Assembly (NCBI RefSeq): GCF_020283565.1
Contig: NC_060061.1
Span: 24,279,362 to 24,343,361 of the forward strand
Source of the DNA: Trifolium pratense
Taxonomy: Eukaryota; Streptophyta; Magnoliopsida; Fabales; Fabaceae
Reading direction: 5' to 3'
DNA: 64,000 bases
Shown here: positions 46,855 through 59,024 of the stretch, in pieces
Position numbering within the stretch: the first letter of the stretch is position 1
Layout: each line of letters opens with the position of its first letter
Position numbers and translations under genes: made by a program
The notes under the pieces: generated by a model
What the model saw: the letters and a program-made list of their open reading frames with translations, nothing else
Databases searched by the model: none
Told to the model about the DNA's origin: nothing

Positions 46855-48518
46855 TGAAGTAGCAAAGTTTTTCACAAGAAAGGGGGGGTTTGAATTGTGA
46901 CCCTTTTAAAATTTAAACTCAAGTCACAAAATAAATAGTTAGTGATAAAATTGTTTTTGTGCTCAGTGAGATCGTTCTAAGAATGATCTGTGCTGTGTAA
47001 AAACAGTTGCAGAAAATAAAAGTTTAAGGGAAAGAAGATAAACACAAAGAGTTATCCTGGTTCACCCCTAATCTTTGGGTTACGTCCAGTCCCCACCTCC
47101 TGTGAGTTTGTCCACTAGAATCACTTAAAAGTTACAGATCCAATACTTACAAATTCACCTTGATCTTGACCTAAGATCAACAACTTAACAAAGCTCCTAG
47201 AGCTTTGAACTTTCCTAGTCACCTTGACCAATCAACACTCAATCAATAGTCACGTATTGACTTGAGCAATTACAATATAGATGATTTGTTTCTAAGCTTA
47301 ATTTCAGACTCACTATAAAAGAGAAGCTTAGATGAAAGCACTCTAAAGAGATTGGAACTCAGATTATGATACAAAAGAGTGACTTAAAAAGGACTTTGAG
47401 CTAAAGAGATTGAATGGGATTTATATCACTTGAATTGCTTGAAAACTCTTGCTCTTTCCCTTGGACTTGATTGCCTTTTATAGATGCTTGCTTGATATTG
47501 AAGCTTGGCCTTCAAGTATATCAGTTAGAGAGTAAAATAGAGCTGTTACTCAGTGCTCTATATGCAGCAGACAACTTCTGCATAATGTGCAGATTCTCTG
47601 TTCAGTCTTGGAACAGTCTTGATTTCCTTTTGGCTTTGATCCATAAGATCCAAATAAGTATGAGCTGTTGCCAAGTGTATATGAGTTGTTTCTTACATCC
47701 TTCCACTGTCATGTATCAGATATAGCCGTTTGGATGCTCAGAAAAGGACTCATGACAGTTGGAGATGGTTTTGAAAAACTGTGTGCAGGATCAGTCTTGC
47801 ATTGGTCTTGAAACAGTCTTGACTGCACCAGCAAATAAGATGAACCTTCATCCTTCCTTCCTTGTGGTGTGCAGCTGTTAGATAGCTCTAAGGACTGATC
47901 AGTAGTAGCCTTAGCAAGAGAATAAAACCAGCTGGAATAGTACAATAGCATATGAGACAAAATTGTACTTCTATGACAAGCCATGGAAGAATGTTCCATT
48001 TGTGTACTTTGCATAAGTACAATACAACTCATAGTTAAAATCTGGTTGTTCCTTTGTGATTGGTCCATGATATTATATCAGATGTATTCATTGGTTGGCC
48101 AATACCACAATTGATCAAGCTCATGGTTTTCTTCATGATATGTGACTAGGAAAGCATATACTTAAATTCCATCACATGTTGTTGAACCCAAAAGAGATTA
48201 TCTCCTGTAGTGATTTGGTCCATAAATCCATTGTAAAGTGCTTATTTGTTTTGTTCTTAGTTGACTTGAAAAACCAGAAAGCACTTATTCCAAAACGTGC
48301 TTATTTGTCAAAACTGCAGTCTGTCTGCTAAGAATGTTCTTAGAATGGTCTTGAAACAGCTTTGCAGGATTTTTACTTTGCAAGTGGTTTGTTAGAATCT
48401 ATTTAATCTTATGCCACTCAAAAGCACTTGTTAGATAACAAAATGATCAGAATCATTTAAAATATAATTAAAGATGTTTGTAATCTTTAAAACATCAAAA
48501 GTGGATTTTGCCTCAACA
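46855..48518 (-). repeat. Sirevirus B 3' LTR
   Basis: 1664 bp. On the minus strand it starts TGTTGAGGCAAAATCC after the polypurine tract and ends ...CTTTGCTACTTCA. Confidence 0.95.
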
Positions 48519-49008
48519 ATCTCCCCCTTTTTGATGATGACAAACTTCTTTAATTTAGATTTTAAAAATGATTTCTGATTTAATCAAATGATAAATGTAC
48601 TAGTGTTTTTATCAAAAAACTCCCCCTCAATTTATGCATTCAATTTCAAATTATCAAGATAAAATTGAGCAAGATAAAAAATCTGAATCATAACACATTC
48701 TTAATCATTCATACTTCAAGTAAGCATTACAAACCATGTGTTCAGCAAGATTAAGACCAAAAGATGATTCAGAACAACAAGAAACAAACACCTAAGACTT
48801 AGATTACATAATGCTAGAAGTTCTATCCTAAGATTAAAACTTCCTACAATATCTAGTCATCAAAAGTTTTCAAAATATAAACACAGTACACAAAACAAAC
48901 ACAATACATAAGCAGAAATATTAAAAATCCTAGCATTCTTGAAACAAGCTTCTTCTTCTTTTTCTCCCCCTTTTGTCATCACAAAAAGTGGAGGGACTGC
49001 AAAGGTTT
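48519..49008 (-). other. Sirevirus B 3' untranslated region with three polypurine tracts
   Basis: The functional tract AAAAAGGGGGAGAT abuts the LTR (48519-48532 on the plus strand as ATCTCCCCCTTTTT). Two further GGGGGAG tracts lie near 48620 and 48963, as in Sirevirus A. Confidence 0.7.
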
Positions 49009-51258
49009 TTAAGGAGACACAGTAGGGCTGGAAGCATCAGATGATGGATCATTCTCTGGCTGAGGAAATTCAGGGATGTGTGGAGGAGGATGAGCTGGAG
49101 GATGAGGAATATTGAGAAGAGGACAAACATGCTCACAGAGCCAGGTGCGATAGTTTTGTTGTTCAAGCATGATATGCATAAGCAGATTGTTCTGCTGCAT
49201 CATAGCTTCCAAAATCTTGGTGGTTTCTCTTTTGGTTTTGGAAACATCCTTTTCCATTTTGGTTCTCTTAGGTCTGGTGCTAGGACCAGCAGCAGCAGGA
49301 TTATCAGCAGGTGGAGCAGCATCTTCAATGTTTTGACCAGAGGAGCAAAAGGATTTTAGTGAGCCAAAGTGTGGTGGAAAGGAGGGTAATGAATTTCCAG
49401 CAGAGTACAAGGGAATTTGAATTTGGGGAGGTTCAGGACTTGGAATTTTAAGCAGGCTCTTAAGAAAATCAGAGCTGGATTGAGAATCATAGAATGGTGG
49501 AGAGAAAAGAGCTTTGTTGGTGAATCTTGGATTGGTGGATAATCCTTCAAGAACATGTGCAGCATTTTGGGAAAGAGTGGGTTGGTTGCTTAATCCAAAG
49601 CTTGAGTCAAAGCCTAGTGAAACATCAAGATTAACAAAAGGAACAGAAATTGTTGGAGTAGGTTCCAAGCTGTGATTTGCAGAGGAGGCAAGGTTGAGAA
49701 CGTTCTCAGACTGTTCTACAATACCAGTAGCAGTTAAATTTTTGTCAGCTTCAAAAACTTCTCTCTTTCTTTTCTCACCTACAGTAGGTTCATCAGCTGC
49801 TTTCTTCATGTGAGATAAGTTTTTCAAATCAAACACTTTAGAGTTGTTAAAACTCTTTTCCTTCTTGAGCTCTACCTTGCATTCTCTAAAAACCTTAGTC
49901 AGATGCATTCCATAGGGTAGAGTGATTTTCTTAGAACCAGAAGATGCAGCCTCTATCATGTTGTGAATGATAACATAGGGTAGGTTCAGCTTTTTCCCAG
50001 TTCCCAGATGATGCATAACCATTAAATCTCCATCATAAACTTTCTCTCGTGTACCTATTCTTGGAAAGATATGGTTTTGGACCATATTGAATAGCACCTT
50101 GTATTCAGTTTTTAGGTAAGAAGCAGGTGGTTGAGGTAATTTTGTACCTTCAGCAACAAACATCTCCTGAATTAAATCCTCCTTTTTAACTTGAGCTTCA
50201 GAGTACCAAGTGTCTCCAATCAACTTGGCTCCATCAATGGGTAGATTGAGATACTTTCCTAAGATCTCAGGGGTTAGTTTGATTTCAACATTCCTAAGGG
50301 TTGACTTAATTAGATCATTCTCAGGATCAACTTTGGCATTGAAATAGAAAGCTTGAACTACTCTAGGGTATACAGTTTCTCTCATTCTAAACAGGTGAGT
50401 CCAACCCTGTGATTCGGTAAGCTTCATCACATCAATACCCCCACTAGCTAGGTTTGCAAAGTCATAATACCTACAGCTAGGGACAGGTTTCCCATTCCAG
50501 AATAAATCAAAATCTTCTCTTTCAGAGTAGTGAATAAGAGGGATTACCATGTTCTTGGGAAGTAGTTGAGTCAAAGTTGGTTCTTCAGTTTCTGGAGATT
50601 TCCCTTTTTCTCCATTATCATCTGAGTTCTTCTTAGCTTCTTCTCCTTCAGAGCTTGAAGTTTTTCCTTTTTCAGCAACATATTTTTCCAGATGATCAAG
50701 AAATGCTTTGCTTGGAGTTCTTGTTTTGACAGGAGCAGATTTGGTGGTTTGAGTTGATTTGGACGGTTCAATAATTTGGGATAAGGGTTTGGTGTGACGA
50801 GTGAGAGAGGTGGTTTCCAATTCTTCAGAGTCACTATCATTTACTTCATAAATGGTGTTGTCTATGACAGGTTTCTTAGTTCCACCACTAGATAACAATC
50901 TAGCTGATCTTCTTACTTGAGGGATTTTGGTTGATTTGGATTTGGATTTTGTGTAAACAATGAAGGGTTTTGGAACAGTATTAGAGGGTTGAGGGATTGA
51001 TTTTGACACATCTTCCTGAGACAGTTTCATGATTGTTTCAGCAATAATCTTCTCAGCATTTCCTAATTCCACTGAGGAATTTGTTGGATTTTGTTGGTTA
51101 ATCTCCGTATCAGAGTTAGGAGCGGTTGTGAATCGTTCAGAGATGGTTTCAGAGATGGGAGAAGGAGGTGGAACAGGCGGTTGAGATGGTGATTCATTTT
51201 CAGCAGTTGGTGAAGGAATGGGAGCAGGAATACGACCGGTGTTCTTAGTTCTTGCCAT
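49009..51258 (-). CDS. Sirevirus B envelope-like protein, 749 aa
   Basis: This third ORF starts 326 bases downstream of pol. Its ATG opens MARTKNTGRIPAPIPSP, followed by a Pro/Ser-rich segment. A low-complexity Ser/Glu/Lys-rich linker runs to about residue 220. A compact, mixed-composition domain follows (about 230-460; LIHYSEREDFDLFWNG, YLNLPIDGAKLIGDTWYS), of the kind often annotated as putative plant transposon protein. Near 675-715 there is a basic segment and a predicted coiled coil (TTKILEAMMQQNNLLMHIML), then a Pro/His-rich tail (PHPPAHPPPHIPEFPQ). This is the Sirevirus envelope-like ORF; its function is unproven. I see no clear signal peptide. Confidence 0.8.
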   Translation of the reverse strand: MARTKNTGRIPAPIPSPTAENESPSQPPVPPPSPISETISERFTTAPNSDTEINQQNPTNSSVELGNAEKIIAETIMKLSQEDVSKSIPQPSNTVPKPFIVYTKSKSKSTKIPQVRRSARLLSSGGTKKPVIDNTIYEVNDSDSEELETTSLTRHTKPLSQIIEPSKSTQTTKSAPVKTRTPSKAFLDHLEKYVAEKGKTSSSEGEEAKKNSDDNGEKGKSPETEEPTLTQLLPKNMVIPLIHYSEREDFDLFWNGKPVPSCRYYDFANLASGGIDVMKLTESQGWTHLFRMRETVYPRVVQAFYFNAKVDPENDLIKSTLRNVEIKLTPEILGKYLNLPIDGAKLIGDTWYSEAQVKKEDLIQEMFVAEGTKLPQPPASYLKTEYKVLFNMVQNHIFPRIGTREKVYDGDLMVMHHLGTGKKLNLPYVIIHNMIEAASSGSKKITLPYGMHLTKVFRECKVELKKEKSFNNSKVFDLKNLSHMKKAADEPTVGEKRKREVFEADKNLTATGIVEQSENVLNLASSANHSLEPTPTISVPFVNLDVSLGFDSSFGLSNQPTLSQNAAHVLEGLSTNPRFTNKALFSPPFYDSQSSSDFLKSLLKIPSPEPPQIQIPLYSAGNSLPSFPPHFGSLKSFCSSGQNIEDAAPPADNPAAAGPSTRPKRTKMEKDVSKTKRETTKILEAMMQQNNLLMHIMLEQQNYRTWLCEHVCPLLNIPHPPAHPPPHIPEFPQPENDPSSDASSPTVSP

Positions 51259-51584
51259 TGAGAATGGAAGAAGATCGATGGTTTTGGAAGAATGAAAAGA
51301 AATGAGCAGTTATTGATTTGATTTTAAAGAGGGAAGAGAAGAAGGGTTGTCTAAAGAGAGTAGGTGTACTTAAGTGTACTATTTGCCTTGGAACTCTAAA
51401 CTAAAACTTACTCATTCTATCTTAAATGTACTAACTATTATTATAAGCATAGTAACCTAGGTCTGTAGGTAATACAACTGGTTTTTACTCTCTTTTTAAA
51501 ACTACTTATTAAAAAAAAAATTATTTTAAACGCAGAGGAGGTCATAAAATTTGATCAACACCAAGAACGTTCTAAGACTGTTCT

Positions 51585-54500
51585 TTAGACAGGGCTTTTC
51601 ATTATTTTTAATTTTTCTTTAATAAAATTAAAACGTTCTTCTACTAATGGCTTAGTGAAAATATCTGCTAATTGATTTTCAGTATCCACAAAGGTTAATT
51701 CAACTTCCTTTTTATTAACATGATCTCTAATGAAGTGGTGTTTTATTTCAATATGTTTTGATCTTGAATGCTGAATAGGGTTTTTTGATAAATTGATAGC
51801 ACTAGTATTATCACATAAAATTTTAATATTTGTGTACCTTAATGAGAAGTCTTCAAGTTGGTTTTTGATCCAAATCACTTGAGAGCAACAGTTTGCAGCA
51901 GACACATATTCTGCTTCAGTTGTTGAAAGTGCTATGGTATTTTGTTTTCTGCAACACCAACTTACAAGTGCTTCTCCAAGAAATTGACATGCTCCACTTG
52001 TGCTTTTTCTTTCTAATTTATCCCCAGCATAGTCAGCATCACAATATGCTATAAGATCAAAATGTGAACCCTTTTTGTACCATAGACCAGTATCAGGTGT
52101 TCCCACCAAATATCTAAAAATTCTCTTGACAGCAGTAAGATGTGATTCTTTTGGAGATGATTGAAACCTTGCACATAATCCTACTGAGAAGACAATGTCT
52201 GGTCTACTTGCAGTCAAATAAAGGAGTGATCCAATCATTCCTCTATATTCCTTTTCAGATACATCCTTTCCTTTTTCATCTTTGTCCAAGCTTGTTGATG
52301 GATGCATTGGTGTAGGCATAATCTTAGCCTCATTCATCTTAAACTTTTTGAGGAGATCTTTGACATATTTTTCTTGACTTATAAAGATTCCTTCTTCAAG
52401 TTGTTTTATTTGAAGACCCAAAAAGAATCTAAGTTCTCCCATCATACTCATCTCAAACTCACTTTGCATGAGGGTTGAGAATTCTTCACACATTGTTTCA
52501 TTTGTAGCTCCAAAGATGATATCATCAACATAAACTTGAACTATTAAAAGATCATTTTGGTTTTCCTTTCTAAAAAGTGTGGTATCTATTTTTCCTCTAG
52601 AAAAACCATTGTTTAAAAGGAAAGTGCTTAATCTTTCATACCATGCTCTTGGAGCTTGCTTAAGCCCATAAAGAGCTTTAGTTAGCTTAAAAACATGATC
52701 TGGTCTATGTTGGTCAATAAAACCAGGTGGTTGATGAACATAGACTTCTTCATTTAAAAATCCATTTAGAAAAGCACTTTTGACATCCATTTGAAAAAGT
52801 TTTAAGCATTTGTGAGATGCATATGCAAGTAGTATTCTAATTGCTTCTAACCTGGCCACTGGTGCAAAGGTTTCATCATAATCAATACCTTCTTGTTGAT
52901 TATATCCTTGAGCCACAAGTCTTGCCTTGTTCCTTATAACTTTCCCTTCTTCATCAAGTTTATTCCTAAAGACCCATTTAGTACCAATGATTGAATTTTC
53001 TTGAGGTTTAGGTACTAGCTTCCACACTTCATTTCTTTCAAATTGCAAAAGCTCTTCCTTCATAGCTTCAATCCATGATTCATCTATGATTGCTTCATCT
53101 ATGGATTTTGGTTCTATTTGAGAAATCATAGCTAGATTGTTTTCTTTATTCTGAGTAGCTCTTCTTGTTCTTACACCATCTGTTGTACTTCCAATGATTT
53201 GTTCTTGTGGATGATAATTGACCATTTTCCATGTCCTTGGAGGAGCTTGTGAGGATTCTTCCATTTCATTAGTTTTCCTTTTCTGATTTGTAGTTTCCTC
53301 TTCCTCATCAGCAATTATGGTTGTTTGTTCCTCAAACTCATCAAACTTTACATGCATGCTTTCTTCCATAGCTTGAGTTCTTAGGTTATAAATTCTATAT
53401 GCTTTTGAAGTTAAAGAATATCCTAAGAATATTCCTTTGTCTGATTTTGAGTCAAACTTACCCAGATTATCTCTAATATTAAGAATGTAGCAGTAGCAGC
53501 CAAAAATATGAAAATATGATATGTTAGGTTTTTTATCCTTCCAGATTTCATAAGGTGTTTTCTTTAAAACTTTTCTAATAGTTACTCTGTTCAAGATATA
53601 GCAAGCAGTGTTTATGGCTTCAGCCCAAAAATACTTCTCCACATTTGATTCATTTATCATAGTTCTTGCCATTTCTTGTAGAGTTCTATTTTTTCTCTCT
53701 ACAACTCCATTTTGTTGTGGAGTTCTAGGACAAGAAAAATTATGAGAAATACCATTTTCATTAAAAAAAGTTTCAAATAGAGAGTTTTCAAATTCACCTC
53801 CATGATCACTTCTAATGGAGATAATTTTTGTTTCTTTTTCATTTTGAACTTTTAAGCAAAAGTTTTTGAAAGCTTCAAAAGAGTCATCTTTTTGTTTTAA
53901 AAACAACACCCAAGTAAATCTGGAATAATCATCTACAATAACAAAACCATAATTCTTACCTCCAAGACTTGTGGTTCTGACTGGTCCAAATAAGTCTATG
54001 TGAAGTAATTCAAGAGGTCTTTTGGTTGAAATAAATTCTTTTAGTTTAAAACTGCTTTTTACTTGTTTTCCTCTTGCACATGATTCACATAACTTATCAT
54101 TTTCAAAACTTATCTTTGGTAATCCTCTTACTAGATCAAGTTTAGAAAGTTTTGAAATGGTTTTCATACTTATATGCCCTACCCTTTTGTGCCAAATCCA
54201 TTTGTCTTTTTCAAGAGACATAAAACATGATTCATCAGGGAGTTCATCTAAATATATGATATAAACATTCTTCTTTCTTGATCCATTGAAAAGAATTTTG
54301 TCAGAAGATGAGTGTTTGATTTCACATGTATCAGGTTTAAATATAACCTCAAAACCATTGTCACATAATTGACTAATGCTTATTAAGTTATGTTTAAGAC
54401 CTTCTACATAATGGACATTTTCAATTTTAGCAGAGTTTATCTTACCTATTGTACCTTTACCTTTGATAGTAGCTGTCTCATTATTACCAAAAGTAACTGA

Positions 54501-54617
54501 TCCTCCTTCTTTCTTTTCAAAGGAAAGAAAGCTTTGTCTATCTCCAGTCATATGTCTGGAGCAGCCACTGTCCAAGTACCATGGCTTCTTCTTGACTGTG
54601 AGAAGACATTCCTGCAT
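51585..54617 (-). CDS. Sirevirus B pol, 1010 aa
   Basis: Protease (DSG at 16-18, within [13 protein letters not shown]) is followed by the pre-integrase zinc region ([15 protein letters not shown]...CESCARGKQ). Integrase has D208, D271 and E307, the DD35E pattern. Reverse transcriptase has YVDD at 696-699 and [13 protein letters not shown] before it. RNase H has [17 protein letters not shown] and [14 protein letters not shown]. It ends normally at [18 protein letters not shown]. The frame is uninterrupted. Pol lies in a frame shifted by one relative to gag and overlaps gag by 80 nt; the start shown is the first ATG, but a fusion made by frameshifting is more likely than independent initiation. 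Confidence 0.93.
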   Translation of the reverse strand: MQECLLTVKKKPWYLDSGCSRHMTGDRQSFLSFEKKEGGSVTFGNNETATIKGKGTIGKINSAKIENVHYVEGLKHNLISISQLCDNGFEVIFKPDTCEIKHSSSDKILFNGSRKKNVYIIYLDELPDESCFMSLEKDKWIWHKRVGHISMKTISKLSKLDLVRGLPKISFENDKLCESCARGKQVKSSFKLKEFISTKRPLELLHIDLFGPVRTTSLGGKNYGFVIVDDYSRFTWVLFLKQKDDSFEAFKNFCLKVQNEKETKIISIRSDHGGEFENSLFETFFNENGISHNFSCPRTPQQNGVVERKNRTLQEMARTMINESNVEKYFWAEAINTACYILNRVTIRKVLKKTPYEIWKDKKPNISYFHIFGCYCYILNIRDNLGKFDSKSDKGIFLGYSLTSKAYRIYNLRTQAMEESMHVKFDEFEEQTTIIADEEEETTNQKRKTNEMEESSQAPPRTWKMVNYHPQEQIIGSTTDGVRTRRATQNKENNLAMISQIEPKSIDEAIIDESWIEAMKEELLQFERNEVWKLVPKPQENSIIGTKWVFRNKLDEEGKVIRNKARLVAQGYNQQEGIDYDETFAPVARLEAIRILLAYASHKCLKLFQMDVKSAFLNGFLNEEVYVHQPPGFIDQHRPDHVFKLTKALYGLKQAPRAWYERLSTFLLNNGFSRGKIDTTLFRKENQNDLLIVQVYVDDIIFGATNETMCEEFSTLMQSEFEMSMMGELRFFLGLQIKQLEEGIFISQEKYVKDLLKKFKMNEAKIMPTPMHPSTSLDKDEKGKDVSEKEYRGMIGSLLYLTASRPDIVFSVGLCARFQSSPKESHLTAVKRIFRYLVGTPDTGLWYKKGSHFDLIAYCDADYAGDKLERKSTSGACQFLGEALVSWCCRKQNTIALSTTEAEYVSAANCCSQVIWIKNQLEDFSLRYTNIKILCDNTSAINLSKNPIQHSRSKHIEIKHHFIRDHVNKKEVELTFVDTENQLADIFTKPLVEERFNFIKEKLKIMKSPV

Positions 54618-56325
54618 TTGTTTTTAGCATGCTTTTAGGTACCCATATCTTTCTGGGTCCTTGATGGTTAGTGTTATAATGACTCTTCTTATGTTGATAA
54701 GAAGAGCTTCTAGTCTGTTTTTTAAGAATGTTCTGAGATCGTTCTGAAAAGTATTTCCTATGATAATTTTGTTGTCTAGATTTTCTATAACAAAAAGGTT
54801 CAAGATGTCCTTCCTTATGACAGTAAAAGCATTTGTATATAGGTTTATTAGGAACAAAAAACTTATTGTAAATTCTTTGATTATTGTAAGTTTCAAAACC
54901 TAGGCCTGATTTACTAAAACTATTTTTCTGAGATCCTAAAATATTTTCAAAAGTTTTAGTAGACTTTACAAATTTGGTTATATCATTTTCAAGTTTTGAA
55001 ACATTCTTCTTTAGTATTTTGTTTTCTTCTTGTATGTTAGAGTCAATTTGTTGATTTTCTTTAAGTTCTTCTAATTTTCTTTTATGAGCAATTTCCATGT
55101 TTTTAATTATGTCTTTTAATAATTCATTTTCAGTTTTATATTCATCTTTTTCTTTAGAAATTTTGATTACTTCTTCCTGAAGTTGATCACATTTTTTATT
55201 TAGATTCAAGCTATCATAAAAAAGATTATCAAAGAGGTGTTCAGTTTTTTGACATGAAGAGCAAGTTTCAGGGTTTACCTCTTGTGTTTCTGATCTTGTC
55301 ATAAGACATACATTTGCTTCTTGCTCTTCTTCTTCTGGGAGTTCATCTAGTTCATCCCAGGTTGCCATCATTGATTTCTTGGCAGGAGGTCTTTTGAATT
55401 TTGGACAATCACTTTTGTAGTGTCCAAATTGGTTGCATCCATAACATTGGATTCTGCTCATGTCAACTTCAGATTTTACACCATTTCTTTTATTTGGAAA
55501 TGTTCTCCTCATTTGATTCCTTCTCATCATGAGTCTTTGAATTCTTCTTGACAGAAGTGCAAATTCTTCTTCATTGTCTTCATCAATCAGATCTTTGCTA
55601 GAGAAGATTTCATTTTGCTGAAAGCATTCTTCTGATTGAGAATCTAATGCAATCATCTTTTTCTTTGGAGATTTATCCTCTTGAAGTATTGCTTCATGAG
55701 CTTTTAAAGAACCAATTAAGTCCTCCATTTTAACTTCAGAGAGAGTTTTTGACTCTGTGATGGCTGTTACTATATGCCTCCATTCTTTAGGTAGACATCT
55801 TAGTATCTTTCTTACTCTTTCATGTGTGGTGTATGTTTTTCCAAGAGAGTTGAGTTCATTTATGATGATAGTGAATCTTCCATACATCTGATCAATGGAT
55901 TCATCTTCCTTCATCTCAAATAACTCAAACTTTCTTACACCAATATCAATTCTTGTTTCTTTGACACGACTGGTTCCTTCATGATGAGTTTTGAGAGTAT
56001 CCCACATTTCTTTAGCATTTTTGCATTGCATGATCCTGTCATATTCTTCCCTGCACAAAGCACTTTTAATAAATAATTGAGCTTTAGTATTTAAAAGTAC
56101 CCTGTCTGCTTCAGTGGTTGTCCATTCAGCTTGAGGCTTTGGAGTGGTAGAATCTTTTGCCAATGGTGTGTATTCTCCATTTTCAATCACTGACCACATG
56201 TAGTTATCTTGTGATCTTAGGAATAGCTCCATTTTATCTTTCCAGTAGTAGTAGTCATTTCCTTCAAATAGTGGTGGCCTAGTTGATGATCCACCTTCTG
56301 AAATAAACTTTGCAGGTTTTGACAT
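54538..56325 (-). CDS. Sirevirus B gag, 595 aa
   Basis: This encodes the capsid/nucleocapsid protein. The start [20 protein letters not shown] lies 75 bases after the LTR. It has a copia gag domain ([17 protein letters not shown], then [19 protein letters not shown]) and a first zinc knuckle near residue 293 ([14 protein letters not shown]). A long Glu/Lys-rich segment of coiled-coil type follows (about 375-460). A second zinc knuckle lies near residue 500 ([14 protein letters not shown]). The last 26 codons overlap the pol frame and read a different frame of the protease start, so the natural gag-pol transition is just before them. The stop is at 54538-54540. Confidence 0.9.
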   Translation of the reverse strand: MSKPAKFISEGGSSTRPPLFEGNDYYYWKDKMELFLRSQDNYMWSVIENGEYTPLAKDSTTPKPQAEWTTTEADRVLLNTKAQLFIKSALCREEYDRIMQCKNAKEMWDTLKTHHEGTSRVKETRIDIGVRKFELFEMKEDESIDQMYGRFTIIINELNSLGKTYTTHERVRKILRCLPKEWRHIVTAITESKTLSEVKMEDLIGSLKAHEAILQEDKSPKKKMIALDSQSEECFQQNEIFSSKDLIDEDNEEEFALLSRRIQRLMMRRNQMRRTFPNKRNGVKSEVDMSRIQCYGCNQFGHYKSDCPKFKRPPAKKSMMATWDELDELPEEEEQEANVCLMTRSETQEVNPETCSSCQKTEHLFDNLFYDSLNLNKKCDQLQEEVIKISKEKDEYKTENELLKDIIKNMEIAHKRKLEELKENQQIDSNIQEENKILKKNVSKLENDITKFVKSTKTFENILGSQKNSFSKSGLGFETYNNQRIYNKFFVPNKPIYKCFYCHKEGHLEPFCYRKSRQQNYHRKYFSERSQNILKKQTRSSSYQHKKSHYNTNHQGPRKIWVPKSMLKTNAGMSSHSQEEAMVLGQWLLQTYDWR

Positions 56326-56385
56326 ACTTCCTTCCTGAATCTTTTCCTCTAAGCACTTGTTAGATGCTCAACCTTTAGAGGCAGA

Positions 56386-56398
56386 GCTCTGATGCCAA
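56386..56398 (-). other. primer binding site of Sirevirus B
   Basis: TTGGCATCAGAGC on the minus strand, two bases after the 5' LTR. It differs from the usual TGGTATCAGAGC at one position (GGC for GGT). Confidence 0.7.
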
Positions 56399-56399
56399 T

Positions 56400-58063
56400 T
56401 GAAGTAGCAAAGTTTTTCACAAGAAAGGGGGGGTTTGAATTGTGACCCTTTTAAAATTTAAACTCAAGTCACAAAATAAATAGTTAGTGATAAAATTGTT
56501 TTTGTGCTCAGTGAGATCGTTCTAAGAATGATCTGTGCTGTGTAAAAACAGTTGCAGAAAATAAAAGTTTAAGGGAAAGAAGATAAACACAAAGAGTTAT
56601 CCTGGTTCACCCCTAATCTTTGGGTTACGTCCAGTCCCCACCTCCTGTGAGTTTGTCCACTAGAATCACTTAAAAGTTACAGATCCAATACTTACAAATT
56701 CACCTTGATCTTGACCTAAGATCAACAACTTAACAAAGCTCCTAGAGCTTTGAACTTTCCTAGTCACCTTGACCAATCAACACTCAATCAATAGTCACGT
56801 ATTGACTTGAGCAATTACAATATAGATGATTTGTTTCTAAGCTTAATTTCAGACTCACTATAAAAGAGAAGCTTAGATGAAAGCACTCTAAAGAGATTGG
56901 AACTCAGATTATGATACAAAAGAGTGACTTAAAAAGGACTTTGAGCTAAAGAGATTGAATGGGATTTATATCACTTGAATTGCTTGAAAACTCTTGCTCT
57001 TTCCCTTGGACTTGATTGCCTTTTATAGATGCTTGCTTGATATTGAAGCTTGGCCTTCAAGTATATCAGTTAGAGAGTAAAATAGAGCTGTTACTCAGTG
57101 CTCTATATGCAGCAGACAACTTCTGCATAATGTGCAGATTCTCTGTTCAGTCTTGGAACAGTCTTGATTTCCTTTTGGCTTTGATCCATAAGATCCAAAT
57201 AAGTATGAGCTGTTGCCAAGTGTATATGAGTTGTTTCTTACATCCTTCCACTGTCATGTATCAGATATAGCCGTTTGGATGCTCAGAAAAGGACTCATGA
57301 CAGTTGGAGATGGTTTTGAAAAACTGTGTGCAGGATCAGTCTTGCATTGGTCTTGAAACAGTCTTGACTGCACCAGCAAATAAGATGAACCTTCATCCTT
57401 CCTTCCTTGTGGTGTGCAGCTGTTAGATAGCTCTAAGGACTGATCAGTAGTAGCCTTAGCAAGAGAATAAAACCAGCTGGAATAGTACAATAGCATATGA
57501 GACAAAATTGTACTTCTATGACAAGCCATGGAAGAATGTTCCATTTGTGTACTTTGCATAAGTACAATACAACTCATAGTTAAAATCTGGTTGTTCCTTT
57601 GTGATTGGTCCATGATATTATATCAGATGTATTCATTGGTTGGCCAATACCACAATTGATCAAGCTCATGGTTTTCTTCATGATATGTGACTAGGAAAGC
57701 ATATACTTAAATTCCATCACATGTTGTTGATCCCAAAAGAGATTATCTCCTGTAGTGATTTGGTCCATAAATCCATTGTAAAGTGCTTATTTGTTTTGTT
57801 CTTAGTTGACTTGAAAAATCAGAAAGCACTTATTCCAAAACGTGCTTATTTGTCAAAACTGCAGTCTGTCTGCTAAGAATGTTCTTAGAATGGTCTTGAA
57901 ACAGCTTTGCAGGATTTTTACTTTGCAAGTGGTTTGTTAGAATCTATTTAATCTTATGCCACTCAAAAGCACTTGTTAGATAACAAAATGATCAGAATCA
58001 TTTAAAATATAATTAAAGATGTTTGTAATCTTTAAAACATCAAAAGTGGATTTTGCCTCAACA
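56400..58063 (-). repeat. Sirevirus B 5' LTR
   Basis: 1664 bp, nearly identical to the other LTR. A TATAAAAG on the minus strand at 57020-57027 lies about 1.04 kb from the LTR start and is the likely promoter TATA box. Short open frames in the LTR (about 84 and 119 codons) occur in both copies only because the LTRs are identical. Confidence 0.95.
57020..57027 (-). promoter_or_regulatory. TATA box of Sirevirus B 5' LTR
   Basis: TATAAAAG on the minus strand, with about 620 bp between it and the end of the LTR. Confidence 0.5.
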
Positions 58064-58068
58064 AAGTG

Positions 58069-58768
58069 ATAGTATATAATGTAATTGAGCAAAAACTGAA
58101 TTGCACCATATTGACATTTTTGCGTCCAACTTTACTAAAAAATTCTCTGATAAACAAAAAAAAAAATTCTTCCTTAAAAAAAAAATAATAATATGTAATT
58201 TTACTAAAGTTATTGTATAACTATGAATATAATTTTATATTTGATACCAGACTTTTTAAAAAAGAGAATTGATATAACATGTTTATTATTAGTCCATAGA
58301 AGAAAAAATAATTGAAATCGGTTATGAGATTTATTTTATGCTTAATTGCAAATAATTGAAAACACCAATTAATAGTGTGACTTTTGATTATCTGCAAAAG
58401 AAACGGGACACTAAAATGAAAAGAATATAACTCCATGTGTTATTGTGGTTTTTGCATAAAGAGTTCTAATTTCTTATGCTATAAATTAACCTTTGCATAT
58501 TTAATTTGTAAAAATATAATTCAATGATAACTAAACACTCATTACAATTAAATCTTATGACTATTGGAATGCTTCTCAATGTAATCATGATCCTTATATA
58601 ACTAATATCTATTCACCTGTATCACATACTTTTTGTTTATTCATGCTCTCTCATTTTATGTATTTAAATTATTTTGTATGTTTTCTATTTATAGATATTT
58701 TAGCAAATTATGTCTATATATATTTTCAACAAGTAAGTCAGCCACTATATATATCTTTATCTTTTTAA

Positions 58769-58837
<69 letters not shown>

Positions 58838-59024
58838 TGTTATTCTTTTTTCAATATCCATTTTTCACCTTTTTAAGGACTGAAGTTTAAAGATTGCTTT
58901 ATGGAATAAATGTGGTCATTGCAGTGTGATAATTGTGGAGCACGTCAATTTGATCGGAAGTTTTCCTTCTATTTAAACCATGGATTTGGTATGTTTTGTA
59001 AAAAAAAAAATGTATGTCTCAACT
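58069..59024 (+). mobile_element. Helitron-like element, right copy, middle part
   Basis: Between the Sirevirus and the second LTR element. From 58336 onward it is the inverted counterpart of the left copy (42720 down to 42010), including the (TA)n tract at 58770-58834. The left copy lacks about 0.5 kb lying around the Sirevirus insertion site. No gene is seen. Confidence 0.65.
58770..58834. repeat. (TA)n microsatellite, about 65 bp
   Basis: Uninterrupted AT/TA repeat, counterpart of 42196-42296. Confidence 0.95.

Larger units (their letters stand above)
46855..58063 (-). mobile_element. Sirevirus B, complete and very young, 11.2 kb
   Basis: Two LTRs of exactly 1664 bp each, a perfect 5-bp target duplication AAGTG (46850-46854 and 58064-58068), a primer-site-like sequence, gag, pol, an envelope-like ORF and a GGGGGAGAT polypurine tract are all present on the minus strand. 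I saw only two differences between the LTRs (A/T near 48189 versus 57731, C/T near 48277 versus 57819). It is inserted into the right Helitron copy. The coding frames are long and open, though gag and pol are in different frames. Confidence 0.95.

Noticed and set aside
47471..48068. ORFs of 84 and 119 codons, repeated identically at 57016-57613
   Set aside because: They lie in the two nearly identical LTRs of Sirevirus B, on both strands, with no domain; the identity is due to LTR homology.
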